The notes below the pieces were generated by a model that was not told the DNA's origin, did not search any database, and worked only from the letters and a program-made list of their open reading frames with translations. Both the position numbers and the translations under genes were made by a program. Shown here one piece after another: positions 9,657 through 18,732 of a stretch of 64,000 nt of DNA. The first letter of the stretch is position 1. The number at the start of each line of letters is the position of its first letter. The stretch covers positions 2,728,001 to 2,792,000 of the forward strand of contig OY759970.1 of assembly GCA_963662965.1 (NCBI GenBank). Reading direction: 5' to 3'. The stretch is from DTWD01 sp963662965. GTDB lineage: Bacteria; Acidobacteriota; Vicinamibacteria; Vicinamibacterales; UBA8438.

Positions 9657-11312
9657 TTACTGGACGCGAACCACCAGGGCAGCCCGGCGGTTCAGGCGCC
9701 GCGTCTCTTCACGCGAGTTGTCGTGCGCCGGACGTTCCTCGCCGTAACTGACCGTCTGCAGCCGGTTGCCACCGACGCCGAGGCTCGTCAGGTACTCCTG
9801 CACCGAGTTGGAGCGACGGTCGCCCAGTGCGAGGTTGTACTCGTTCGTGCCGATGTTGCACGTGTGGCCTTCGATCTCGATCCGGAGGTTCGCATCCTCT
9901 TCGAGCGCGGCCACCACTTCGTCGAGGACACGCGCGGCACCCGGACGGAGGCTGTAGCGGTCGAAGTCGAAGTGCACGTCCTCGAAGACATACTCACGCA
10001 CCGGCGGCGCCGGCGGCGCATTGACCCGGATATTTGCCGTGTCGGACGCCGAGCCACCGCGGCCATCGGTCACCGTCGCGTTGATCGGGACCGGGCCGGC
10101 CTGATCGGGCGCCTCCCAGCGTGTCGTTGCGCGGTCGGCTGAATCCTGGAAGTCGCCGGTCGGCGCGCTCCAGCGATAGGTCAGCGGGTCACCGTCTGGA
10201 TCAGAGGCGTCGGCGCGGAGCCGCACCTCGTCGCCGAACTCAACCTCGCACGGATCGCACGAGACCGACACCGTCGGTGGTCGGTTCGGCGCATCCGGGG
10301 GAGGTGGTGGTGGCGGCGGTGGCACGTAGACCCTGACGCCGGGGTGGTAGTTCAGACGGAACAGGAAACCGAGCCGGTCCGCGCTGGGTACCGTCTGGCC
10401 GACCGACGAACGTGATACGTGGCGAACTGCCCAGGTGAGACCACCACCAACCGAGACCCCGTTCGGTCCCTGCCACTGCGTGCCCAATACGACGTAATAC
10501 GGACTGCGCTGAAGGGATCCCAGGGCCGAGATGCTACCGTCGTCGCTGCCCACAAGCGGCTCGGACAGCGTGAGCGAGGTGCTGAGCAGGACATCGCTGA
10601 GCACCTCGCCGAAGACTCGAACCGGACCGCGCACCGGTCCACCAACACCAATGCCCCAACGCAAGCTATTCGGCAGCTCAATCGTCGCCGTGTCCGTTCG
10701 CAACACGAAGTCGCCGTGTCCGGAGAGTTCGGCCGCGCCGAAAGCCTTGCTCATGACGATGCCGATCGCGCCATCAACCTTGCCTGTCGATGTTCCGGTG
10801 GCCTCGTCACCGGTGGGGAGCTTGACCCAACCACGGACCGCCATCGCGTACGGAGCGCGATTTCGCTCAGAGAGAAGGTTGACCTTGGCCCCGACCGTGA
10901 CGTCTCCGAACTGGTTGCCGCTGAACGGGGTGTTGACGAGCGGGAAGTCGGAGACGAGTCCACCGACCTGGGCCTGATCCTGCTGAAAAAGTGGTCTCAA
11001 GTCGCGGTCGATACGTGTCAAGAATCCGACTGAGCCAAAGATCTCGAAGCGGTCACGGAGGCCCACGGCGAAGCTACCCGCCATCGACTGAATCGCCGTG
11101 AACCCCTGCTCGTGGTTGAACGTCGCAACATGTCCCGCCGCGGCAATGGCACCGTCGCTGAGCACCTCAGCCGTGGGGACGAACCAGAGGCCGGTGTCCC
11201 CGAGGAACGTCGTGCCGGCCGGACGCGTGTCTTCCTGCGCCGCCGCCGAGGCTGCATACACGCACATGATGGCCGCAAGCGCCGCTCGGCCAAGCCATTT
11301 TCTCGATTGCAT
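9657..11312 (-). CDS. OmpA-family outer-membrane protein with Ig/PKD-like domain
   Basis: A 551-residue exported protein. A signal peptide ends near ASAAAQ (about residue 26). Residues 30-330 look like an outer-membrane beta-barrel, with alternating segments and many Gly/aromatic pairs. A run of nine prolines follows, then a PKD/cadherin-like domain (around DASDPDGDPLTYRW). The C-terminus is a peptidoglycan-binding OmpA domain with FDFDRYSLRPGA, EIEGHTCNIGTNEYNLALGDRRS and LNRRAAL. It probably anchors the outer membrane to the wall. The start ATG at 11312 gives a good signal peptide. It is transcribed alone. Confidence 0.85.
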   Translation of the reverse strand: MQSRKWLGRAALAAIMCVYAASAAAQEDTRPAGTTFLGDTGLWFVPTAEVLSDGAIAAAGHVATFNHEQGFTAIQSMAGSFAVGLRDRFEIFGSVGFLTRIDRDLRPLFQQDQAQVGGLVSDFPLVNTPFSGNQFGDVTVGAKVNLLSERNRAPYAMAVRGWVKLPTGDEATGTSTGKVDGAIGIVMSKAFGAAELSGHGDFVLRTDTATIELPNSLRWGIGVGGPVRGPVRVFGEVLSDVLLSTSLTLSEPLVGSDDGSISALGSLQRSPYYVVLGTQWQGPNGVSVGGGLTWAVRHVSRSSVGQTVPSADRLGFLFRLNYHPGVRVYVPPPPPPPPPDAPNRPPTVSVSCDPCEVEFGDEVRLRADASDPDGDPLTYRWSAPTGDFQDSADRATTRWEAPDQAGPVPINATVTDGRGGSASDTANIRVNAPPAPPVREYVFEDVHFDFDRYSLRPGAARVLDEVVAALEEDANLRIEIEGHTCNIGTNEYNLALGDRRSNSVQEYLTSLGVGGNRLQTVSYGEERPAHDNSREETRRLNRRAALVVRVQ

Positions 11313-11408
11313 CAGATGCTCAACCTCAACGTTACGGTAACTGCAACCTGGTCAAAACCAGCACGAATACTATGGCGTTGAGGCGGATCAAGTCAACGAC
11401 GACAGGGC

Positions 11409-12224
11409 CTAATCGGCCTTGCGCTTGCCGAAGAGCCACGCAATCCCGATGCTGAGTATGTAGAGCAGGATCATCGGGGCCGCGAGCATGAGCTGGGTGA
11501 CCACGTCGGGCGGGGTCAACAGCGCCCCAAAGATGACAATGAACAGAACGGCGTACTTGAAGTTGCGAATGAGGAACCGGTGCGTCACCACGCCCATCCG
11601 GGCGAGGAAGAGGACGACGGTTGGGAGCTGAAACACGATCCCGCACGCGAGCACTAGGCGGACGTAGAGTGCGAACGCCGGTTGGATCCGCGGCATGAAG
11701 GCCATGTATTCGCTGCCGAAGCTGGCGAAGAAGCCCCACGCGATCGGGAAAAGGATGTAGTGCGCAAAGAGCGCACCCCCAAGGAAGAATCCGGTCGCGA
11801 GCGCGACAAATGGGATAGCAAACTTCTTTTCGTGTGCATACAACCCGGGCGCGACGAAGAGCCAGAGTTGCGACATGATGACCGGCGTCGAGAGGATGAG
11901 GCCGGCGAGTGCCGCCATCTTGATGTTGAGGAAGAACGCCTCGGTCGGTTCGGTGTAGACCAACGTACCGCCTTCGGGTAGGACCCTGGTGAGCGGCTCC
12001 ATGATGAAGTCGAATATCAGACCAATGAAACCGAGACCAAGCAGTAAGCCGCCGAAAAGCGCCGCGAACGAGATGATGAGCCGTCGCCGCAGCTCGTCCA
12101 GATGGTCGAGAAACGACATCTTGCCACCGGCGCCGTCCTGCTGGACGTCGTCGTTGTGGTCGTTCCGCTCGTCGGGATCAGACGGGTCGGGCGAGGCTTG
12201 ATCGGGAAACGGGACCAGCGCCAT
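11409..12224 (-). CDS. tatC: Sec-independent translocase subunit TatC
   Basis: TatC (271 residues) recognises twin-arginine signal peptides and, with TatA, exports folded proteins. A polar N-terminal extension of about 35 residues precedes the conserved MSFLDHLDELRRRLI. Six membrane helices follow, with the conserved EAFFLNIK, the YAHEKK loop and GALLTPPDVVTQ. It lies directly downstream of tatA on the same strand. The Asp/Asn-rich N-terminal extension is longer than in E. coli TatC, so a start at the internal MSFLDHL is possible. Confidence 0.95.
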   Translation of the reverse strand: MALVPFPDQASPDPSDPDERNDHNDDVQQDGAGGKMSFLDHLDELRRRLIISFAALFGGLLLGLGFIGLIFDFIMEPLTRVLPEGGTLVYTEPTEAFFLNIKMAALAGLILSTPVIMSQLWLFVAPGLYAHEKKFAIPFVALATGFFLGGALFAHYILFPIAWGFFASFGSEYMAFMPRIQPAFALYVRLVLACGIVFQLPTVVLFLARMGVVTHRFLIRNFKYAVLFIVIFGALLTPPDVVTQLMLAAPMILLYILSIGIAWLFGKRKAD

Positions 12225-12241
12225 CGCGAACCGGGGTGCTC

Positions 12242-12718
12242 CTATGCGCCTGCGTCGGGTTCGGTCGGGTGGATGCCCGAGGCTGGAGCAACGGCGGCGG
12301 TCGGCTTGGGCTCGGCGGCGACGGTCGGCTTGGGCTCGGCGGCGGCGGTCGGCTTGGGCTCGGCGGCGACGGTCGGCTTGGGCTCGGCGGCGACGGTCGG
12401 CTTGGGCTCGGCGGCGACGGTCGGCTTGGGCTCGGCGGCGACGGTCGGCTTGGGCTCGGCGGCGACGGTCGGCTTGGGCTCGGCGGCGGCGGTCGGCTTG
12501 GGCTCGGATGTCTTCTGGGAGACCTCCTCCTTCTTGTCGTGCTGCTCCTCGATTCGGATTTCCTCGTCAAGCGTATTGCGGAGATCGTTCGACGCGCGCT
12601 TGAATTCGCCGAGGCTCTTGCCGAGCGACCGGCCGAGGTCCGGCAGTTTCCGCGGCCCGAAGACGATCAGCGCGATAACGAGGATGATGATCATCTCAGG
12701 CACGCCGATCGTAGGCAT
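12242..12718 (-). CDS. tatA: Twin-arginine translocase subunit TatA with a repeat tail
   Basis: A 158-residue TatA/TatB family pore protein. Residues 1-50 hold one N-terminal membrane helix, the FGPRKLPDLGRSLGK hinge and an amphipathic helix. Residues 72-143 are nine tandem copies of an eight-residue unit, EPKPTVAA or EPKPTAAA, making a Pro/Lys/Glu-rich tail unlike ordinary TatA. It is followed by tatC after 17 bp. No separate tatB is seen here. The repeat could change length by slippage. Confidence 0.9.
   Translation of the reverse strand: MPTIGVPEMIIILVIALIVFGPRKLPDLGRSLGKSLGEFKRASNDLRNTLDEEIRIEEQHDKKEEVSQKTSEPKPTAAAEPKPTVAAEPKPTVAAEPKPTVAAEPKPTVAAEPKPTVAAEPKPTAAAEPKPTVAAEPKPTAAVAPASGIHPTEPDAGA
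12290..12505 (-). repeat. Nine tandem 24-bp repeats inside tatA
   Basis: Nine near-identical 24-bp units encode EPKPTVAA/EPKPTAAA. Units differ mainly at one base (GTC versus GCC, Val versus Ala), so they were copied recently. The repeat stays in frame whatever the unit number. Confidence 0.95.
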
Positions 12719-12862
12719 AATGGTCTTGCTCCTGGCCCGGGAGAAACGCGTATCCTCCTGTTCGCATTATAGAAACGCGAGCACCAAGGGTCAAGAGATG
12801 GTCCCCCGCGCGATCGCTCGAAGTCATTGCTGGACAGTGGCTTATCTGATAGCATCCGAATC

Positions 12863-14482
12863 ATGCGGGGCGTAACTTCTCTGACGATTGGCGTAAGCAC
12901 CGTCGTGATGTCGGCGATGGCGGGCGGACTGTTTGGCGGGCAGGTTCTTGCGCGCCAGGATTCCGCAAACCAGCGGTTCGATGCGTTCGCGTCTGCGCTC
13001 GCGGCGGTCGAGGCCAACTACGTCGACGACGTGGACACCGAGCGGCTCGTCTACCGCGCCATCGCGGGCATGCTTCAGACTCTCGACCCCCATTCCAACT
13101 TCATGGACCCGCGTTCGTACGCGCAATTACGAGAGCGACAGGAAGGGCGGTACTACGGGCTCGGCATTCAGATCAACGTCTTCGATGGTCGCATCACCGT
13201 CATGAGTCTCTTCGAGGGATCCCCAGCGTATCGGTCCGGCATCAGGCGTGGGGATGTGATCGCCGAGATCGAGGGGGAGAACGCGATCGGGATGACCAGC
13301 GATCAGGCGGTACGCCGCCTCCGAGGCCCAAAGGGCAGCTCGGTGAACGTTTCCATGCGCCGCGACGGTTACGACGACTTAATCGACCTAGAGGTCGAGC
13401 GCGACGAGATCAACATCGCGACCGTCAAGGCCGCGTTCATGGTGGACGACGACACCGGCTACGTTCGTCTCGGCGATTTTTCAGAGACGAGTAACGACGA
13501 GCTGGAACGGGCACTTGCCACGTTACGCGAGGAGGGGTTCACCCGCCTCGTGCTCGACCTTCGCGGGAATCCGGGAGGTCCGCTCGATCAAGCGATCAAG
13601 GTGGCCAACCAGTTCCTGCCGCACGGCGACATGATCGTGTATACGCGCGGCAGAATCGCCAACTCCGACCAGGACTACCACGCCCGTGAGCAAGGGAGCT
13701 ACACGGATCAACCGCTCGTCGTGCTCGTGAATCGGACCAGTGCGAGCGCGTCTGAGATTGTGGCCGGCGCGATTCAAGATCACGACCGCGGTCTCATCGT
13801 CGGCGAGACGACCTTCGGGAAGGCGCTCGTGCAGTCCATCTATCGTGTGAGTCACGGTGCCGGGCTGGGGCTCACGACAGCGCGCTACTTCACTCCGAGC
13901 GGCCGCATGCTGCAGCGCCCGTGGGACAGCACGTTCGACGAATACTCGACCTACTCCCTGCGCGAGCCGGAGGCGCCGGTGCACGCGCGGTCGGACCGCA
14001 AGCTGACCGACGCGGGGCGCGAAGTCTACAGCGGCGGAGGGATCGAGCCGGACCACTTCATGACCGGTCCGATCGAGGGTTTCGATCCGTCTCGATTCGG
14101 CCGCTTGCTCGCCGCGCGCCGCGAGTTTGCGAGCTTCGCCGCGCGATTCACGGCGGCTGCTGATACACGGGTCACGGTCGACGGTCGCGACCGGGAAGTC
14201 GTCGAACGAGGATTCGCCGTCGACCAGCGGTTGCTCGACGCTTTCCAGGAGCATGTGCGCGGCCATGGGCTGACCGTTGATGAGGACGCGTTCGCCGCCG
14301 ACGTCGACTTTATCCGGACGATGATCCACTTTGAGGTCGATACCGACCTGTTCGGCGAGGCCGAGGCGCGTCGTAATCTCTTCCAGCAGGACCCGCAGGC
14401 ACAGTTCTCGCTGAGCCTGTTTGACGAGGCCGAGGCGTTGCTGCGGTTGAGAGAGACGCCAGCCGTCGTCGCGTCTCGGTAG
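12863..14482 (+). CDS. S41 family C-terminal processing peptidase
   Basis: A 539-residue exported serine protease of the CtpA/Prc type. An N-terminal hydrophobic helix is followed by the LDPHSNFMDP region, a PDZ domain (GLGIQINVFDGRI to VNVSMRRDG) and the S41 catalytic core. The nucleophile Ser lies in NRTSASASEIVAGA and the general base Lys in TTFGKALVQS. It would trim or degrade periplasmic proteins. The C-terminal extension of about 140 residues after the core is not recognised. ATG at 12863 is chosen; TTG at 12827 is in frame. It is divergent from tatA. Confidence 0.9.
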   Translation: MRGVTSLTIGVSTVVMSAMAGGLFGGQVLARQDSANQRFDAFASALAAVEANYVDDVDTERLVYRAIAGMLQTLDPHSNFMDPRSYAQLRERQEGRYYGLGIQINVFDGRITVMSLFEGSPAYRSGIRRGDVIAEIEGENAIGMTSDQAVRRLRGPKGSSVNVSMRRDGYDDLIDLEVERDEINIATVKAAFMVDDDTGYVRLGDFSETSNDELERALATLREEGFTRLVLDLRGNPGGPLDQAIKVANQFLPHGDMIVYTRGRIANSDQDYHAREQGSYTDQPLVVLVNRTSASASEIVAGAIQDHDRGLIVGETTFGKALVQSIYRVSHGAGLGLTTARYFTPSGRMLQRPWDSTFDEYSTYSLREPEAPVHARSDRKLTDAGREVYSGGGIEPDHFMTGPIEGFDPSRFGRLLAARREFASFAARFTAAADTRVTVDGRDREVVERGFAVDQRLLDAFQEHVRGHGLTVDEDAFAADVDFIRTMIHFEVDTDLFGEAEARRNLFQQDPQAQFSLSLFDEAEALLRLRETPAVVASR

Positions 14483-14743
14483 TCGCTGTGGCCTCGGTCT
14501 AGCACCGTGACGAGCTTGCAGCCGTGCCCGGCGTCTTGCTACACTTCGACTCGTCATCGTTGCCACCGGGGCCGCCGTCGCACGTGTGTTGGCGGGTGGC
14601 GTATACGAAAGTCGTTTGAAGACCGCTGAAGACTGACGAGATAGCGCGAGAGCCGGGTCGGCGCGATCCCAGCCGCTCGACAGGTGAATTTGGAGAGTCC
14701 AGAGATCCTGTCCGCGCGGCTATTTTCGTGTACTGGCAGCCCC
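14483..14743. other. Gene-free stretch upstream of smc
   Basis: Together with the repeat at 14744-14802 this forms a gap of about 327 bp. I see no credible gene, RNA or clear terminator in it. It probably carries the smc promoter, but no convincing -35/-10 pair stands out. Confidence 0.5.
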
Positions 14744-14802
14744 TAAGGAGCCTGCGGTGAAAGCCACGCTGCATTCGACCGGAACTCTCACCACAGGCTC
14801 CC
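14744..14802. repeat. Short family A inverted repeat before smc
   Basis: GGAGCCTGCGGTGAAAG at the left is the imperfect inverted complement of CTCTCACCACAGGCTCC at the right. The left arm continues into GCTGCATTCGACCGG, which is also found inside the long family A elements at 28272 and 30518. It looks like an internally deleted copy. It ends 7 bp before the smc start codon, so the hairpin would lie in the smc leader mRNA. Confidence 0.8.
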
Positions 14803-14809
14803 AAGTCCG

Positions 14810-17800
14810 ATGCGCCTGAACCTTCTCGAAATCGCCGGGTTCAAGAGCTTTCCCGAGCGCGCGGAGCTCGCGTTCGACGACGGTGTCACCGCCATCGTGG
14901 GACCGAATGGATGCGGCAAGAGCAACGTTATCGACGCGATCACCTGGGTCTTGGGTGAGCAGAGCGCCCGCAGCCTTCGCGGCGAGCGGATGGAAGATGT
15001 CATTTTCAGCGGCAGCGACGCCAGGCGTCCCACCGCCGCCGCCGAAGTCCGCATTCAGTTGTCCCAAGTGACGGCAGCGCTCGGCGTCAACAACAGACTC
15101 ATCGTGGCGCCAGCCACCAGCCCGGTGCCGACGTCTGGCAACAACAACGGCCACGGGAACGGGAACGGACACGAATTCGCCGAGTCAGACCATGTCGACA
15201 GCGTACCGTCAGTTGTGGGAGTCGTCGCGACCGGAGACACCGACGCCGAGGCCGGCGACGATCTGGCGGCGCTCAAGGACTTCGATGCGCCGATGATCAC
15301 GCGCGACGTCCAGATCGGACGTCGACTGTATCGCTCCGGCGAGAGCGAGTACTTGATCGACGGACAGGTGTGCCGCCTGCGGGACATCCAGGACCTACTC
15401 ATGGATTCCGGCGTCGGCGTCAAGGCCTATGCCGTCATCGAACAGGGACGCATCGGGCAAATCCTCGACTCGAGACCGGCAGAGCGCCGACAGTTACTCG
15501 AGGAGGCGGCGGGGGTCACGAAGTACAAAACGCGCCGGCGGTCCGCCGAGCTCAAACTCGAAGCGGCTCAGCAGAACCTCACCCGTGTCGATGACATCGT
15601 ATTCGAGGTTGAGAAGCAGCAAGCCGCCCTCAAGCGGCAAGCGGCGAAGGCACGTCGGTATCGACGGTTGCGCGAAGAGCTGCGTCGATGGGAGACGGTC
15701 TCGTATGCGCGACGAAGTGAGGCACTGGCGCTGGCCATCGAGGGCGCGGAGCGCCGACTGAGCGACGCGACGGCACGAGAGCGGGCCGAAGCCGCATCGT
15801 TGGCCGGCCTCGAGAATACACTGGAGCGTCTGCGCCTCGAGCTTGCCGAGGCCGACCAGGCCACGACTACTGTCCGGGATTCGGCGCATCAGCAGGAGCT
15901 CGACCTGGAGCGTCGCCAGCAACAGATCGATTTCGATCGGCGGCGGGCGTCGGAGCTGGAGACCGCGCTGGTCGAGGGCGCGGAGGCCCTCGAGGCGCTC
16001 GAGGCGCGCAGCCATCCCGTGAGCGCGGAGCTCCGCCGGCAGCGCGAGGCCCACGTTCAGTGCGAGCACGAGCGCGACGCCGCGGCCGATCAGCTGCGAG
16101 ATGCCGAACGTGCCTTTACGGAGGCCCAGCGCGCGATCGAGGGGCGCGAAGGGGACGTCGAGGCGGCGCGGAGCGAGGTGTTCGCCGTGATCAACGCGGC
16201 GACGGCGCTTCAGAATGTCGCCGACAATGCATCGGCTGCGGCTGCCCGCGTCTCGGGATCGCTGTCAAAGCTGGAGGCCGAGACCGTCGATGTCCGGTCC
16301 GACGTTGGACGGGTCGACGTCGAGCGCACGTCTGCGGACAACGAGGTGCGAAGAATCCGCGAGCGCATGGAAGAGGTCCAAGCGAGTCGCGCGGATCGAG
16401 AGTCTGAGCTCGCGTCGGCTCGGATCGAAACCGAGAGGCGGACGCGTGACCTGCGTACCCGGGAGCACGAGCTGGCGGCGACGCGCGCACGCATCGAGTC
16501 GCTCGAAGAGCTCGAGGCGGGCCGGGCTGATTACGAGGAAGCGGCACGTGCGGTGCTCGGCGCCGCCGACCGTATTCCGCATCACGGCTCCGTCGTCGAC
16601 CATCTTGAGGTCGACCAGATGCACGAACGCGCGGTGGAGTCGTGCCTCGGCGAGCTGTTGCAGTACGTCGTCGTGGGGTCTCGGCAGGACGCGCTCGCCG
16701 GCGTCGCGTTGGCGACCGCCCACGACGCTGGTCGGTGCGGTTTTCTCATCAGCGACGGCGCCGACGATCACCCGGACGTGGCATCGCCACATCCGGCGCT
16801 CCAGTCGCTCGCGACCGTCGTGCGGGTGTCCGGACCTGGCGCGTCGGTCGTTCGTCGAATGCTTCAGTGTCGCTGGCTGGCGCCGTCGGTTGACGTCGCG
16901 ACCGAAGCCGCTGGTCTCACCCGTGATCCGATCGTGACCCCAGAGGGCGTCGTCGTGCGTGGCGGTGCACTGCTCCACGGTGGCACCAAACAAGGCGCCC
17001 GCGGGCTCCTCGCGGCAAAGCGCGAGGTTCGAGAGCTGCGTGACAAGATGACCGCCGACAGCGACACCCTTAGCGGTCTGACGCGCGAGCTCTCGGCGCA
17101 TGAGGCCGCCGCTACGCATGCCCAGACCGCGCTCGAATCGCTGCGGAACGATCAGCACACTCTGGAGAAGGAGCTTGTCGGGTTCGAGATGCAGCTCGGT
17201 CGTCTCGAGGACGAGCGCACGCGGCTACAGGAAAAGATCGGTCTCATCGAAACGGAGCGACGACAGGCGACCGAGGACCGGGACCGCCTCGAAGCCAAGG
17301 AGGCGGAGGCGCACGAGTCGATCACACGCCTCGAGGCCGAGCAACGTTCGGCCGACGAGCGCTTCATGGGAGCCCAAGGGAGCCTGTTGGAGGCGCGAGA
17401 CACGGTCGACACGCTGCAGCAGAGCGTCACCGACGCCAAGGCCGCCCACGCCGCGCTCGCCGAGCGGGTGGCGGCGCTCGTCGCCGATGTTCGGCGGCTT
17501 GCAGATCAGGCGAATGACTTGCGGCAGCGAATAGACGCGCGAGAGACCGAGAACGGGCGCTCGGCCGCGGAGCGCCAGCGCTTGTTGGAGGGGGTCACCA
17601 CGTCCGAGCAGCAGCGCGATGTTGACGTCAAGACGTTCGATGAGCTGCGACGCAAGATCATCCACCTCGATGGGCAGACCGACGACCTCCAGCTGCGAAT
17701 CACGTCGCAGGAGGACACCGTGCCCACGGCGCGGCAGGGACTCGACCGGGTGCGGTCTGATGTCGGCCAGCACGAAGTGACGCGCGCGACAGCCTCCGCC

Positions 17801-18676
17801 GATCTGTCACACCTCGAGCAGTCATGCGCGGACACCCTTCACATGACGCTCGACGAGGCGAAGGACGAAGTGGCGCGCCTTGAGGCGGATGGTCCGCTTG
17901 AACCGGAAAGGTCACTCCTCGGACGGTCGTCCACGTCGACGACGTCTGCGGACGACGCTGACGACGAGGAGGACATGGTCGCGATGGAGCCGGTCCCAGT
18001 CGAGGCCGATGACGAGCTGTGCGACGCGGCCACGGCCGATGTCGACGAGATCATGCATCGGCTGCGTGCCAAGGTCGACCGCATCGGTCCGGTCAACATG
18101 ATGGCGATCGATCAGTTCGATGAGCTCGAAGAACGGCACGAGTTTCTGACAACCCAGCGTCGCGATTTGCTCGACTCGATAGCGGCAACAGGCGATGCGA
18201 TCAAGCGCATTGATAGGACCACGCGGGAGCGCTTTCAGGAGGCGTTCACCGCGGTCAACGAGCATTTCCAGCACACGTTCGCGACGTTGTTCGGCGGGGG
18301 AAGTGCGGGTCTCGTGCTCTTGGATGAAACGGATGTGCTCGAGAGCGGAATCGACATCATCGCGCAGCCGCCGGGCAAGCGCCTGCAGAGCATCCAGTTG
18401 CTGTCGGGCGGCGAGAAAGCGCTGACGGCGATGGCGCTGATGTTCGCGATCTTCAAGTACAGGCCGAGTCCCTTTTGCCTGCTCGACGAGATCGATGCCC
18501 CGCTTGATGACGCAAACATCGGACGTTTCGTTGACATGCTGCGCGGGCTCCAGGATCGGACGCAGTTCGTGCTGGTGACCCACAACCGAAAGACGATGGA
18601 AATCGCCGACCGGCTCTACGGCGTCACCATGGAGGAGCCGGGCGTGTCGAAGTTGATCTCCGTCGATCTACATTGA
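14810..18676 (+). CDS. smc: Chromosome segregation protein SMC
   Basis: A 1288-residue condensin ATPase. Walker A GPNGCGKSN is at 31-39, the C-terminal signature LSGGEKAL near 1198 and Walker B CLLDEIDAP near 1223. Two long coiled coils flank a hinge at about 560-700 (HGSVVDHLEVD and GVVVRGGALLHGG). Compared with ordinary SMC there is an insertion at about residues 86-165, rich in Asn, Gly, His and acidic residues, between the first head strands and RRLYRSGESEYLI. A second acidic insertion lies before DEIMHRLRAKVDRIGPVNMMA. Confidence 0.95.
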   Translation: MRLNLLEIAGFKSFPERAELAFDDGVTAIVGPNGCGKSNVIDAITWVLGEQSARSLRGERMEDVIFSGSDARRPTAAAEVRIQLSQVTAALGVNNRLIVAPATSPVPTSGNNNGHGNGNGHEFAESDHVDSVPSVVGVVATGDTDAEAGDDLAALKDFDAPMITRDVQIGRRLYRSGESEYLIDGQVCRLRDIQDLLMDSGVGVKAYAVIEQGRIGQILDSRPAERRQLLEEAAGVTKYKTRRRSAELKLEAAQQNLTRVDDIVFEVEKQQAALKRQAAKARRYRRLREELRRWETVSYARRSEALALAIEGAERRLSDATARERAEAASLAGLENTLERLRLELAEADQATTTVRDSAHQQELDLERRQQQIDFDRRRASELETALVEGAEALEALEARSHPVSAELRRQREAHVQCEHERDAAADQLRDAERAFTEAQRAIEGREGDVEAARSEVFAVINAATALQNVADNASAAAARVSGSLSKLEAETVDVRSDVGRVDVERTSADNEVRRIRERMEEVQASRADRESELASARIETERRTRDLRTREHELAATRARIESLEELEAGRADYEEAARAVLGAADRIPHHGSVVDHLEVDQMHERAVESCLGELLQYVVVGSRQDALAGVALATAHDAGRCGFLISDGADDHPDVASPHPALQSLATVVRVSGPGASVVRRMLQCRWLAPSVDVATEAAGLTRDPIVTPEGVVVRGGALLHGGTKQGARGLLAAKREVRELRDKMTADSDTLSGLTRELSAHEAAATHAQTALESLRNDQHTLEKELVGFEMQLGRLEDERTRLQEKIGLIETERRQATEDRDRLEAKEAEAHESITRLEAEQRSADERFMGAQGSLLEARDTVDTLQQSVTDAKAAHAALAERVAALVADVRRLADQANDLRQRIDARETENGRSAAERQRLLEGVTTSEQQRDVDVKTFDELRRKIIHLDGQTDDLQLRITSQEDTVPTARQGLDRVRSDVGQHEVTRATASADLSHLEQSCADTLHMTLDEAKDEVARLEADGPLEPERSLLGRSSTSTTSADDADDEEDMVAMEPVPVEADDELCDAATADVDEIMHRLRAKVDRIGPVNMMAIDQFDELEERHEFLTTQRRDLLDSIAATGDAIKRIDRTTRERFQEAFTAVNEHFQHTFATLFGGGSAGLVLLDETDVLESGIDIIAQPPGKRLQSIQLLSGGEKALTAMALMFAIFKYRPSPFCLLDEIDAPLDDANIGRFVDMLRGLQDRTQFVLVTHNRKTMEIADRLYGVTMEEPGVSKLISVDLH

Positions 18677-18681
18677 CGGGG

Positions 18682-18732
18682 ACCAAGTTCAGACTTGGGG
18701 AATATCGTCCCGCGGCCGCAGGCCCCGTCTAA
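18682..18732. repeat. Short family B element between smc and the M48 gene
   Basis: It starts ACCAAGTTCAGACTTGGGG and ends GGCCCCGTCTAA. The same two ends bound the elements at 37469 and 40144. Its last base is the A of the start codon of the M48 protease gene, and it begins 5 bp after the smc stop. Confidence 0.75.

Noticed and set aside
12298..12505. CRISPR-like array
   Set aside because: The repeated units are contiguous 24-bp coding repeats without spacers.
12236..12772. Glycine-rich repeat ORFs on the plus strand (GLGGDGRL units)
   Set aside because: They are the antisense reading of the tatA 24-bp repeats; the TatA frame has a real N-terminal helix and FGPRKLPDLG motif.
14483..14743. 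Possible tRNA or small RNA upstream of smc
   Set aside because: No cloverleaf, T-loop (GTTCGA) or terminator could be found.
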